Below, piece by piece: positions 1 through 8,010 of a stretch of 33,537 nucleotides of DNA. The stretch comes from Methanolobus sp. UBA32 (lineage in GTDB: Archaea; Halobacteriota; Methanosarcinia; Methanosarcinales; Methanosarcinaceae), in NCBI GenBank assembly GCA_002507205.1, contig DAZF01000058.1, positions 1 through 33,537 on the forward strand. Reading direction: 5' to 3'. Made by a program: the position numbers and the translations under genes. A model generated the notes under the pieces. It had not been told where the DNA came from and ran no database searches. It saw only the letters and a list, made by a program, of their open reading frames with translations. How positions within the stretch are numbered: the first letter of the stretch is position 1; each line of letters begins with the position of its first letter.

Positions 1-118
1 AAAAAAAAAAGCCACTCTATTCATAGGGTGGTAGTTGACGTGCCTGCATTCATATCTTATGAAAGTTGGCAACCATCTTCTGTTTAGAAAACTTTTTATT
101 TGTAACAATACATTAATC

Positions 119-168
119 TGGTTATATATTATATGTCACTTACTTTCAAAAATCACTTTCATAGAGGT
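119..168 (+). promoter_or_regulatory. Promoter and ribosome binding site of ino1
   Basis: An archaeal TATA-like stretch (TTATATATTATAT, 122-134) lies about 45 bases before the ino1 start codon. A Shine-Dalgarno core GAGGT (164-168) is 6 bases before the ATG at 175. Transcription probably starts near 150. Bases 1-118 hold a run of ten A at the very start and no gene that I can support. Confidence 0.55.
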
Positions 169-174
169 AGTTGA

Positions 175-1278
175 ATGGACAAAATCAAGATTGCAATTGC
201 AGGTATTGGCAATTGTGCAAGCTCTCTGATACAAGGCATTGAGTATTACAAAAACAAAGAAGAAAACGATGCTATAGGCCTTATGCACTGGGAAATTGGT
301 GGCTACAGGCCATTTGATATCGAGGTAGTTGCTGCATTTGATATTGACAAAAGGAAAGTTGGTAAGGATATATCAGAGGCTGTTTTTGCGTTACCCAACT
401 GTACGGCCGTATTCTGCCCTGACCTTCCAAAAACGGATGTAATTGTACAAATGGGCCGTATTCTTGACGGTGTTTCCGAACATATGGTAAATTACAGTGA
501 CAGCAGAAGATTCATTCCTTCTTCTGAAAAAGAAGCTGACAAAGAATCGGTGGTTCAAAAATTAAAAGAATCCGGGGCAGAGATATTACTTAACTATCTT
601 CCAGTAGGCTCAGAGGAAGCCACCAGTTTCTATGCTGAATGTGCTCTTGAGGCAGGAGTTGCATACATTAATAACATGCCTGTTTTCATCGTCAGCAATC
701 CTGAATGGGCTGCAAAATTCGAGGAGAAAGGTATTCCGATCATCGGTGATGACATAAAGGCCCAGCTTGGAGCGACTATCACTCACAGGACACTTGCAGA
801 CCTTTTCCGTAAACGTGGTGTGAAACTGGAGAGGACCTACCAGCTCAATACGGGGGGTAACACTGACTTCCTTAACATGCTTAACAGAAACAGACTTGCT
901 TCCAAGAAGGAATCTAAAACAGAAGCTGTCCAGTCTGTAGTTGGCCAGAGGATGGACGATGATAATATCCATGTGGGTCCAAGTGATTACGTACCATGGC
1001 AGAATGATAACAAGGTCTGCTTCCTGAGGATGGAAGGTAAGCTCTTTGGTGATGTTCCAATGAATATCGAGCTTCGTCTTTCGGTAGAGGACTCTCCTAA
1101 TTCCGCTGGTGTTGTCATTGACGCTATAAGGTGCTGTAAAATTGCTCTTGACAGGGGAATCGGTGGAATCCTGTATTCGCCTTCATCCTATTTCATGAAA
1201 CATCCTCCAAAGCAGTTCACTGATGATGAAGCCTATGTGATGACAGGTGAGTTCATCAGAGGCCTGCGCGATAACTGA
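175..1278 (+). CDS. ino1: Inositol-3-phosphate synthase
   Basis: Converts glucose 6-phosphate to 1D-myo-inositol 3-phosphate with bound NAD. In methanogens this feeds phosphoinositol head groups of ether lipids. The 367-aa length matches the short archaeal/actinobacterial class. An N-terminal Rossmann motif GIGNCASSLIQG (residues 11-22) binds NAD, and the family motifs NTGGNTDFLNM and DYVPWQND are present in the catalytic half. The start is supported by GAGGT 6 bases upstream. The gene is monocistronic or joined with the DUF429 gene that begins 13 bases after its stop. Family assignment is firm; the exact lipid product is inferred. Confidence 0.95.
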   Translation: MDKIKIAIAGIGNCASSLIQGIEYYKNKEENDAIGLMHWEIGGYRPFDIEVVAAFDIDKRKVGKDISEAVFALPNCTAVFCPDLPKTDVIVQMGRILDGVSEHMVNYSDSRRFIPSSEKEADKESVVQKLKESGAEILLNYLPVGSEEATSFYAECALEAGVAYINNMPVFIVSNPEWAAKFEEKGIPIIGDDIKAQLGATITHRTLADLFRKRGVKLERTYQLNTGGNTDFLNMLNRNRLASKKESKTEAVQSVVGQRMDDDNIHVGPSDYVPWQNDNKVCFLRMEGKLFGDVPMNIELRLSVEDSPNSAGVVIDAIRCCKIALDRGIGGILYSPSSYFMKHPPKQFTDDEAYVMTGEFIRGLRDN

Positions 1279-1291
1279 ACCGGAATCATAC

Positions 1292-2119
1292 ATGACATTT
1301 GCTGCCACTGGAATACAGCGCAGGATATATGGCGTTGATTTCAGTGGTGCAAAGGATGCAGGTCGCAAGATATGGGTAAGCGAAGGCTTTGTGGAAACAG
1401 GAGAACTGGTAATTGTTAAATGTTATCCGGTATCAGAGCTTGTTCCCGGAAAAGTAAAAGACCGGGATGTTTGTCTTTCTGCTTTGTGCGACCTGATAGT
1501 ATCAGACAAAAAGTCTGTTTTCGGGATGGATTTCCCTTTCAGTCTTCCCCGACAATTGATGTCCGGGAAGGACTGGTATTCTTTTATATCTGATTTTCCT
1601 CACGAATATCCCTCTGCAGACCAATTTCGCAAGGCTATGCAGGTTGCCGGAGGGAGGAGTGAATTGAAGCGTCTTACTGATGTTGAGGTCAAAGCCCCAT
1701 TTAGCATTTATAATCTCTGGGTATTCAAACAGACATATCATGGAATTCGTGATGTTGTGCATCCTCTTGTAATGGCTGACAAAGTATGTGCTATTCCGAT
1801 GCAGAGTCCACATGAAAGTAAGCCCTGGATTATGGAGGTATGTCCGGCATCAACGCTGAAGAGCGAGGGTCTTTACATAAGCTATAAAGGCAGATCTGAA
1901 AAAGAGAAAAGAACAAGGGAATACATTCTGGATGAGTTGCTCCACAAAGGAATAACTATCCGGGAAGCTCTCCGGGAAACAATAATAAATAATAAAGATG
2001 GAGATGCCCTTGACAGCTTAATTGCAGCCTATGCCACGTTCAGGTCTGTCAGGAAACTGGATGATGTCATTGGCAATCTGCCTGACATCTATCTCCGGGA
2101 AGGCTATACTTTTTTCTAA
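1292..2119 (+). CDS. DUF429 family protein (predicted RNase H-fold nuclease)
   Basis: A 275-aa protein of the DUF429 family, whose members are predicted to have an RNase H-like fold; the substrate is unknown. The N-terminal YGVDFSGAKDAG segment carries the acidic beta-1 strand typical of the fold. A second acidic motif, FGMDFPFSLP, follows about 70 residues later, and DGDALDSLIAAYA near the C-terminus supplies a third acidic cluster. The reading frame is open from 1247, inside ino1, but the ATG at 1292 just after the ino1 stop gives a natural N-terminus. The 3' end overlaps the convergent AfpA gene by 4 bases. A role beside ino1 is not evident. Confidence 0.75.
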   Translation: MTFAATGIQRRIYGVDFSGAKDAGRKIWVSEGFVETGELVIVKCYPVSELVPGKVKDRDVCLSALCDLIVSDKKSVFGMDFPFSLPRQLMSGKDWYSFISDFPHEYPSADQFRKAMQVAGGRSELKRLTDVEVKAPFSIYNLWVFKQTYHGIRDVVHPLVMADKVCAIPMQSPHESKPWIMEVCPASTLKSEGLYISYKGRSEKEKRTREYILDELLHKGITIREALRETIINNKDGDALDSLIAAYATFRSVRKLDDVIGNLPDIYLREGYTFF

Positions 2120-2661
2120 TCCTTACTGATGCCCAGGATGTCGTAAAGATCATCTGGTCTTTCCAGTACCGTTATATTCTCCATCTGCGCAAGTTTTTCA
2201 GTGTTCGTTACATCGATCTCACGCATTTTCAGTTCCATTACACGTCCTTCCGGAGATACTGTTTTCACAGTTCCTCTTTTCTGGTCCACCGGAAGAATGT
2301 AGATCGGAGTTTTTCCCTTTGCTGTCTGCGCAACAACGTTCGTGACAAGGGTATCGGCAATACCGTATACTATCTTGGCTACAGTGTTTGAGGTTGTAGG
2401 GGCGACGATAAGGGCATCATAATATCCCACCTGCAAAGGACCTGCTATGAAGGGTGAGTTCGGTCCCGCATCGGTCTTGAAATTAGGAAAATCCTTCTGT
2501 ATATCATTCCACATCCGATACCATTTCATGACCGTTTCACCTTCTTTTGACAGGAAGACCATTATTTCGATATCGCTTTTCTTCTTGATATCGACCATTG
2601 TGTCATATGTCTCTTTGATCAGGTCGCCTGATCCGGTAATTCCCCATGCTATTCTCTTCAT
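2116..2661 (-). CDS. afpA: Archaeoflavoprotein AfpA-type FMN protein
   Basis: A 181-aa flavoprotein of the UbiX/Dfp-like fold, related to archaeal AfpA and DmrB-type dihydromethanopterin reductases. AfpA was described in Archaeoglobus as an FMN protein that takes electrons from ferredoxin. The N-terminal AWGITGSGDLIKET is the phosphate-binding loop, and APTTSNTVAKI (about residues 106-116) is the second flavin-contacting loop. PVDQKRGTVKT in the C-terminal third is typical of the archaeal subgroup. It is the last gene of the minus-strand redox operon, downstream of ferredoxin, Isf and the FNR-like reductase, which supports an electron-acceptor role. Whether it reduces a pterin or only carries electrons cannot be told. 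Confidence 0.82.
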   Translation of the reverse strand: MKRIAWGITGSGDLIKETYDTMVDIKKKSDIEIMVFLSKEGETVMKWYRMWNDIQKDFPNFKTDAGPNSPFIAGPLQVGYYDALIVAPTTSNTVAKIVYGIADTLVTNVVAQTAKGKTPIYILPVDQKRGTVKTVSPEGRVMELKMREIDVTNTEKLAQMENITVLERPDDLYDILGISKD

Positions 2662-2703
2662 GATTCTTGCTGCCTCCTCTCCTCTTTATTCCTGAAATTT
2701 GCT

Positions 2704-3402
2704 TCAATATCCTATCAATGATTCTTTGTGTATCATGCTGTCAGGTATTTTCATATTGTGGAGCATTTCCATCATAGAGTCCACCATCGGCGGCGGTCCG
2801 CATACATAGAAAGCCCGTTCAGCGTAATCGGGTAGTTCTCTTATGATCATACTCTCGCATATGCGTTCCCTGCATCCTGTCCAGCTTTCTGAAGCTCTCG
2901 TGAGTGTATTGAATACGGTAAGGTTCGGATTTTGCTTTTTCATTTCTTCAAGTTCTTCCGTAAATATCATGTCCTGCTCAGTCTTATCGCTGCATATTAA
3001 CATGATATCCGTACTCAGCTTCATATCAGTGGAATACTTACAGATACTGATCATCGGGGTAATTCCTATTCCACCACTCAGGAGTGCTATTTTCTCGTAC
3101 TCTCCTTCAAAGGTCATTTTTCCGAATGGACCACTTATAAGTGCTGTATCTCCGACTTCCATGGCATCCAGCATATTGGAATACTCATGTCCTGTGAGTT
3201 TCTTTGTAAATTCAATATGGTCTTTTTCCGTAGGGCTGCTTGAAAGGGTGAAAGCCTTACTCATCTTCTTCCCATGGGAATCAAGTGTCACTGTGATGTA
3301 TTGTCCGGCTTTGTAATCAAAAGCCTCCGGTTTTTTGAACCTGAAACTTTTCACATTGTATGTCCGTTTGATTATCTCGTTCACAGGCTCTTCGAATTTC
3401 AA
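2704..3402 (-). CDS. FNR-like FAD/NAD(P)-binding oxidoreductase
   Basis: A 232-aa single-chain flavin reductase of the ferredoxin-NADP+ reductase superfamily. An FAD-binding beta barrel comes first, with KAFTLSSSP at 49-57 in place of the usual RxYS motif. The nucleotide-binding domain has GGIGITP (110-116) and CGPPPMV (201-207), which are hallmark motifs. No Fe-S domain is fused to it, so an external ferredoxin such as the one encoded upstream is the likely partner. The start is a TTG preceded by a strong AGAGGTGAG Shine-Dalgarno 3 bases away. The preceding isf stop codon is 10 bases upstream. Preference for NADH or NADPH cannot be read reliably. Confidence 0.85.
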   Translation of the reverse strand: MKFEEPVNEIIKRTYNVKSFRFKKPEAFDYKAGQYITVTLDSHGKKMSKAFTLSSSPTEKDHIEFTKKLTGHEYSNMLDAMEVGDTALISGPFGKMTFEGEYEKIALLSGGIGITPMISICKYSTDMKLSTDIMLICSDKTEQDMIFTEELEEMKKQNPNLTVFNTLTRASESWTGCRERICESMIIRELPDYAERAFYVCGPPPMVDSMMEMLHNMKIPDSMIHKESLIGY

Positions 3403-3412
3403 CGTCTCACCT

Positions 3413-4033
3413 CTATTTGAGAGTCTTCATCGCAATGGCTGTCTTGATCATCTTGTTGACGGTTCTGTGAAGACTTCGAATTCCTTCCGAATCCTCGGCA
3501 ACTCCTTCTGCACCTTTGTCCTGGGACCAGAAAGTCCCTCCAAGATTGGATCCAAAGGATCCGCCTCCAACAGGTATCATCTCACTGATTATATAGAAAT
3601 TAAGAATATTCTGTATGGCCGGTTCCTGTCCGCCTATCCTGTCTCCGCCAACAGCAGCTGCAGCGCCGACCTTGTTCATAAAGGCCTTAGGGTCACGGGC
3701 AACGACTGCACGACACCTGTCCATTATTGTCTTTGTCTGGGCACTTAAAGTACCCTGGTATACGGGAGTGCCAATTATCCATGCATCAGCCCATAGCATT
3801 TTATCGTAGAGTTCCACGAGGTCATCCTTGTGTATGCATCCCTCTTTTTTACGTACACAGTAATCGCAATGGATGCAGAATTTCATATTTTTGCCACTGG
3901 CAGAAAAATACTCTACTTCTACGTCATATTTCTCCTGTGCGAATCTGAGGGCTTCATTCACAACATAGTCTGTGGATTTCTTCCTGGGACTGCCTGAAAT
4001 TCCCAGTAGCCGAATGCTGGTGTCATCTGACAT
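3413..4033 (-). CDS. isf: Iron-sulfur flavoprotein (Isf family)
   Basis: A 206-aa flavodoxin-like NADPH-dependent FMN reductase family protein. The FMN loop GISGSPRKKSTD lies at 11-22. A compact cysteine motif follows (C53, C56, C59, C66; spacing CX2CX2CX6C), matching the Isf signature that binds a [4Fe-4S] cluster between the flavodoxin strands. GTPVYQGTLSAQTK is the second FMN-contacting loop. Methanosarcina Isf is reduced by ferredoxin and has been proposed to reduce O2 and H2O2; which role applies here is inference. It lies between the ferredoxin and the FNR-like reductase. A GGAGTG Shine-Dalgarno precedes the ATG. Confidence 0.87.
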   Translation of the reverse strand: MSDDTSIRLLGISGSPRKKSTDYVVNEALRFAQEKYDVEVEYFSASGKNMKFCIHCDYCVRKKEGCIHKDDLVELYDKMLWADAWIIGTPVYQGTLSAQTKTIMDRCRAVVARDPKAFMNKVGAAAAVGGDRIGGQEPAIQNILNFYIISEMIPVGGGSFGSNLGGTFWSQDKGAEGVAEDSEGIRSLHRTVNKMIKTAIAMKTLK

Positions 4034-4053
4034 TATGGCACTCCGTATTGTTT

Positions 4054-4245
4054 TCAGTCTAATGTTATTGCTTCTGTAGGACAGGCGTCAACACAGTTCC
4101 CACATTCCACACAGTCATCCGGGCGTGCGATTACGGCTTTCAGATTTCCGCTCTCGTCTGATTCAATGTCTATAACATCTGTTGGACATGATTCTGCGCA
4201 TGCGCCAATTCCTTCACATTTATTCCTGTCTACTTTTGGTGGCAT
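4054..4245 (-). CDS. Small ferredoxin, probable [3Fe-4S][4Fe-4S] type
   Basis: A 63-aa bacterial-type ferredoxin. The second motif is complete (C45, C48, C51, C55 followed by P56). The first has C10, C16 and C20-P21, but isoleucine 13 replaces the expected second cysteine. With normal ligand swapping (first-motif Cys 1-3 plus fourth Cys of motif two), one cluster has only three cysteines, so a [3Fe-4S] or labile [4Fe-4S] centre is expected beside a normal [4Fe-4S]. Its Shine-Dalgarno AGGAGG is formed by the last arginine codons of the cytochrome gene just upstream, so translation may be coupled. It is the likely electron hub of the operon. Confidence 0.9.
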   Translation of the reverse strand: MPPKVDRNKCEGIGACAESCPTDVIDIESDESGNLKAVIARPDDCVECGNCVDACPTEAITLD

Positions 4246-4248
4246 TTT

Positions 4249-5670
4249 TTATTTCCTCCTTTTATTTTCTGTAAAAATATGCATAATCAGGACAAAGGCC
4301 ATGGAAGCAGCAAAGATGCTGAATCCTGGTGTTGATTCCGTTCTCTCCTCAGGTGGGGTGGAAGGGTCGTATATAGTACTGGACGCCTTATTCATGCTTA
4401 TTACAGGGACCTCATACATTTCCTTACCAAACAGGTGGTCAATGATATACTGAGGCGCTGACCTGTAATTCAGGCTTGTCTCTACCTTTAGTGGATAAAC
4501 AATATCTTCTGGCAGAATGAATGTGTGTTCTTCTGTCACGGTTTCTTTAGGTCCGATCCTGTTATCTTCCAGAACCCTGTCGGCAAGCCAGAAACTATCG
4601 GTTGCATTACCGTCACTATCGGCCAGTATATTATTATAAATAATTTTTGCTGATTCTATGTTCCCTTCGCCATCAAGGGTACCTGCACTGTATATCTCTT
4701 TACCTTCGCTGTCAGTGACAATCACTTCAAGCCATATCTGTCTTATCTCTGAAACACCGGTTGGGATGTTATGTCCTGCTCCTGAATTTGTGATGGCTGC
4801 CTGAATATTGACCTTTTCACCTGTGGCTACTGTCTCAGGTGTCGTCACTTCCAGTGTTGCAGCATTTTGAAGCCTTTCAATTGCCATGTCTGCAACGTTT
4901 CCAGCACCGAACATTACGGGAATGAATGCGTTTCCACCCACGATATCATGTGATGAAATATGGTCTCTCTTAGGTGCACCGGATCCTGCACGGCCGGGGT
5001 TTGCCTCGAATCCTGTGATGCCTTCAGTCATATGGCAATCCTGGCATTCCACATTGTCCTCAGCGTACTGGCTGTCCTTCCATGTTGGGTACGTGTCATC
5101 TATGACAAGTCCGTTAACCGGATGTATCACTTCATGGCACATGCCACAATATTCGGATTGGGTATAGAGTTCAAGGTATTCTGAGTCATGATAGGCAGAC
5201 TTTGAGTCGTCAAAAGGTCCCCATTTTGTATCTCCCGGGGTTACTGTGAATGGTGCATTGCCTGTTCCGTTACTTCCTGATACGACATGACAGAAGTCAC
5301 ATTGTACTCCGAGCTTTGAGATGTCACTCATTCCGGAGCCATCTAAAGGGGGTATCTCACCGGACACAACACCTATGGGGGTGTGGCATCGGGAGCAGAA
5401 TTCGTCCACCAGTCCGTCGGTGTCAGCACTTGCAACTTTTACCTCTTCCAGATAGAAAGGATCCAGATATGCATTGAAGTGCATTGTACCTTCCCATTCC
5501 CCATAAATGATGGCATGGCATTGTCTGCATCTGCTTTCGTATGTAAAATCATCGGCAGAATATTCTCCGAATTTTGTAGCTTCTGTTGCAGCTGCAAAGC
5601 CGCTGAACAAAGATACTAAAATGATGGCTGCCATGAAAATCAGGCTGCCTTTCCCAACCCTTCCCCACAT
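4249..5670 (-). CDS. Pentahaem c-type cytochrome with archaeosortase-type C-terminal anchor
   Basis: A 473-aa exported multihaem cytochrome. The Sec signal peptide occupies about residues 1-28 (basic start, hydrophobic core, cleavage near FAAA-TE). Five CxxCH haem sites are visible: CRQCH 48-52, CSRCH 92-96, CDFCH 124-128, CGMCH 175-179 and CQDCH 209-213, with extra His residues that could be distal ligands. Residues from about 270 to 430 look like a beta-sandwich domain without haem motifs. The tail has P448-G449-F450, a hydrophobic stretch (451-466) and a basic end (KRRK), the layout of PGF-CTERM signals processed by archaeosortase. It therefore probably sits on the outer membrane face. A GAGAGGAT Shine-Dalgarno supports the ATG. 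Confidence 0.92.
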   Translation of the reverse strand: MWGRVGKGSLIFMAAIILVSLFSGFAAATEATKFGEYSADDFTYESRCRQCHAIIYGEWEGTMHFNAYLDPFYLEEVKVASADTDGLVDEFCSRCHTPIGVVSGEIPPLDGSGMSDISKLGVQCDFCHVVSGSNGTGNAPFTVTPGDTKWGPFDDSKSAYHDSEYLELYTQSEYCGMCHEVIHPVNGLVIDDTYPTWKDSQYAEDNVECQDCHMTEGITGFEANPGRAGSGAPKRDHISSHDIVGGNAFIPVMFGAGNVADMAIERLQNAATLEVTTPETVATGEKVNIQAAITNSGAGHNIPTGVSEIRQIWLEVIVTDSEGKEIYSAGTLDGEGNIESAKIIYNNILADSDGNATDSFWLADRVLEDNRIGPKETVTEEHTFILPEDIVYPLKVETSLNYRSAPQYIIDHLFGKEMYEVPVISMNKASSTIYDPSTPPEERTESTPGFSIFAASMAFVLIMHIFTENKRRK

Positions 5671-5716
5671 ATCCTATCCTCTCAATAGTATATCACGAAT
5701 TAATTGAATTTGTTCA

Positions 5717-5736
5717 AAGGAGCCTTGTGGCTCCTT
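5717..5736 (-). promoter_or_regulatory. Intercistronic hairpin upstream of the cytochrome gene
   Basis: A perfect 8-bp inverted repeat (AAGGAGCC / GGCTCCTT) with a 4-base loop lies in the gap between the AhpD-like gene and the cytochrome gene. The outer flanks pair imperfectly and extend it by about 2 more pairs. In the minus-strand transcript it is not followed by a U tract, so a processing or mRNA-stability element fits better than a terminator. Confidence 0.5.
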
Positions 5737-5747
5737 CAAAGAATATC

Positions 5748-6122
5748 TTATTTGAGCAGCTTCAGTGCATCTCTGCATGCAGCAACTGCAGGAGCGCCGG
5801 ATGTGATGAAAATGACATCCATTGTCTCCATTATCTCTTCTTTTGTTGCTCCGTTCTTCAGAGCACTCTTCATTTGTGATGCAACACAACGTTCACACTG
5901 CTTTGATGCAACGACTGCAAGAGCCATCAGTATCTTTGTTTTAGCAGGCAGTGCTCCGTCACTGAGTATCTTGTTGTTGCACATGTTGTACTTGTGGAGG
6001 AACTCAGGTTCAAGCTCTCCAAGTGTTTCCAGAATCTGTGGTGTGAATCCTAATTTCCCGGACATATCGTCAATGATCTCTTTGTGTCCGCCACATCCTT
6101 TTCCTTTATTTTCTCCGCACAT
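5748..6122 (-). CDS. Carboxymuconolactone decarboxylase / AhpD-like protein
   Basis: A 124-aa all-helical protein of the AhpD-like family. AhpD enzymes use a CxxC pair as a thiol peroxidase or disulfide reductase. Here the pair is C76-E-R-C79, in the context [17 protein letters not shown]. The histidine that normally lies four residues after the second Cys is replaced by Q83, so the proton relay differs from classical AhpD. The N-terminus is also Cys-rich (C2, C10). A strong GGGAGG Shine-Dalgarno precedes the ATG. Its place among redox proteins argues for thiol/disulfide chemistry rather than carboxymuconolactone decarboxylation, which needs an aromatic pathway not seen here. Confidence 0.82.
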   Translation of the reverse strand: MCGENKGKGCGGHKEIIDDMSGKLGFTPQILETLGELEPEFLHKYNMCNNKILSDGALPAKTKILMALAVVASKQCERCVASQMKSALKNGATKEEIMETMDVIFITSGAPAVAACRDALKLLK

Positions 6123-6155
6123 AATTTATCCTCCCTGTTATTAAAGCAAATATAA

Positions 6156-6374
6156 TCAGTCAAATCCGTCTTCAATGGTCTGGCCAAAACAGTAGTGGCA
6201 CAGAATCCTTGGCAATCCGTTTGGAAGCCTTTGAACATGAGGTGGCTGACCTACTGATACCGGAAGTTCAAGTTCCTTCGTGTGGTCAGTGCAAAGTCCT
6301 TTTCCGCAAGCGATACAGACACATGTTGCTTCTGCGTCTTTTCCTTCTTCCATGCAGTCATAGCATTTCATCAT
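6156..6374 (-). CDS. DUF2180 family Cys-rich small protein (copy 2)
   Basis: A 72-aa protein of the archaeal DUF2180 type. Its Cys/His pattern CYDC ... CVCIACGKGLCTDH ... CHYC resembles a treble-clef or B-box zinc-binding module (about two metal sites). Function is unknown. It starts MMKCYDC; either Met could be used, and a TAGGTGAT Shine-Dalgarno overlaps the stop of the preceding paralogue, so the two are translationally linked. It is a tandem paralogue of the gene at 6383-6622 and precedes the AhpD-like gene by about 33 bases. A DNA/RNA-binding, adaptor or metal-sensing role are all possible. Confidence 0.75.
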   Translation of the reverse strand: MMKCYDCMEEGKDAEATCVCIACGKGLCTDHTKELELPVSVGQPPHVQRLPNGLPRILCHYCFGQTIEDGFD

Positions 6375-6382
6375 GATATCAC

Positions 6383-6622
6383 CTAATAGTTCTCCACCAG
6401 TGCTTTATGGCAAGGCATGCAGAGCACTTTCTTCCAGTGCTGGACATCCTTATAATCGCAGGCTATCCCCATTCCACACTTCAGTTTTATGCTGTATTCA
6501 CCTTCCCATACAGGTGTTTCTTCCCTGACCAGGTGTTCCTTACAGACACCTCTCCCACAGATTATGCAGATAGCCAGTGTATCGCTATCTTTACCATTTT
6601 TTGAACATTCATAGCATTTCAT
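6383..6622 (-). CDS. DUF2180 family Cys-rich small protein (copy 1)
   Basis: A 79-aa DUF2180-type protein starting MKCYECSKNGKD. It carries CYEC, CIICGRGVCKEH, a single Cys in the LKCGMG segment, a further Cys in GIACDY, and CMPCH near the C-terminus, suggesting two zinc sites. An in-frame TTG at 6640 would add six residues (MNRVII), but the ATG at 6622 is preceded by GAGTGAT and matches the start of its paralogue. It shares the fold pattern with the next gene, pointing to tandem duplication followed by divergence. Function is unknown. It begins 14 bases after the 33-aa leader ORF and forms the first substantial gene of the redox operon. Confidence 0.73.
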   Translation of the reverse strand: MKCYECSKNGKDSDTLAICIICGRGVCKEHLVREETPVWEGEYSIKLKCGMGIACDYKDVQHWKKVLCMPCHKALVENY

Positions 6623-6636
6623 GATGATCACTCTAT

Positions 6637-6738
6637 TCAAAATTTAGTTTGTTCGCAAGCTGTTCCCGTATATATCTCATATTCTTGCAGATAGGCAAAT
6701 GCTTGTTTGAGGCAATGACTAAATAACTCCCTCGACAT
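6637..6738 (-). CDS. Putative 33-aa leader ORF of the redox operon
   Basis: A short ORF encoding 33 residues, beginning MSRELFSHCL and ending ACEQTKF, with two cysteines (C9, C28). It is preceded by one of the best Shine-Dalgarno sequences in the window (AGGAGGTGA, 2-3 bases before the ATG). The stop lies 14 bases before the ATG of the first DUF2180 gene, overlapping its possible TTG start. I recognise no family. It may be a real small protein, a regulatory leader peptide, or a coupling ORF. The reading is directly visible; expression is inference. Confidence 0.5.
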   Translation of the reverse strand: MSRELFSHCLKQAFAYLQEYEIYTGTACEQTKF

Positions 6739-6778
6739 TGTCACCTCCTACAAATATGAACAATATTTCTTCTGACAT

Positions 6779-6803
6779 TTACCGGATATATCTGTAACGG
6801 TAA
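6779..6803 (-). promoter_or_regulatory. Inverted repeat enclosing the probable TATA box of the redox operon
   Basis: TTACCG (6779-6784) and CGGTAA (6798-6803) form a perfect 6-bp inverted repeat with 13 bases between. The spacer begins with GATATATC (6785-6792), the best TATA-like element for minus-strand transcription, about 50 bases upstream of the leader ORF. A regulator bound here would cover the TBP site. The remaining intergenic DNA to 6950 holds two TGATCA hexamers (6867-6872, 6885-6890) and no gene. Confidence 0.45.
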
Positions 6804-6950
6804 GTACATGTTTATTTTTCACAGAGTGTTAATGTTCTGCAGTTCTATTATATGATGACTCTGTTTTGATCATTCGTACTTCTCTGATCACTTTTGGCTT
6901 GTTCTTTGCTCATCATTTTCGCGTGTTTTGCCAAAATCAAACCAACAAAG

Positions 6951-7987
<1,037 letters not shown>

Positions 7988-8010
7988 GAAAAGAACGTCG
8001 GAGGCAATTA

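Noticed and set aside
35..229. 64-aa open frame overlapping the ino1 start
   Set aside because: It spans the TATA box and ribosome binding site of ino1 and has no coding character.
5704..6144. 146-aa open frame on the plus strand opposite the AhpD-like gene
   Set aside because: It lacks a ribosome binding site and overlaps a gene with a conserved CxxC family signature.
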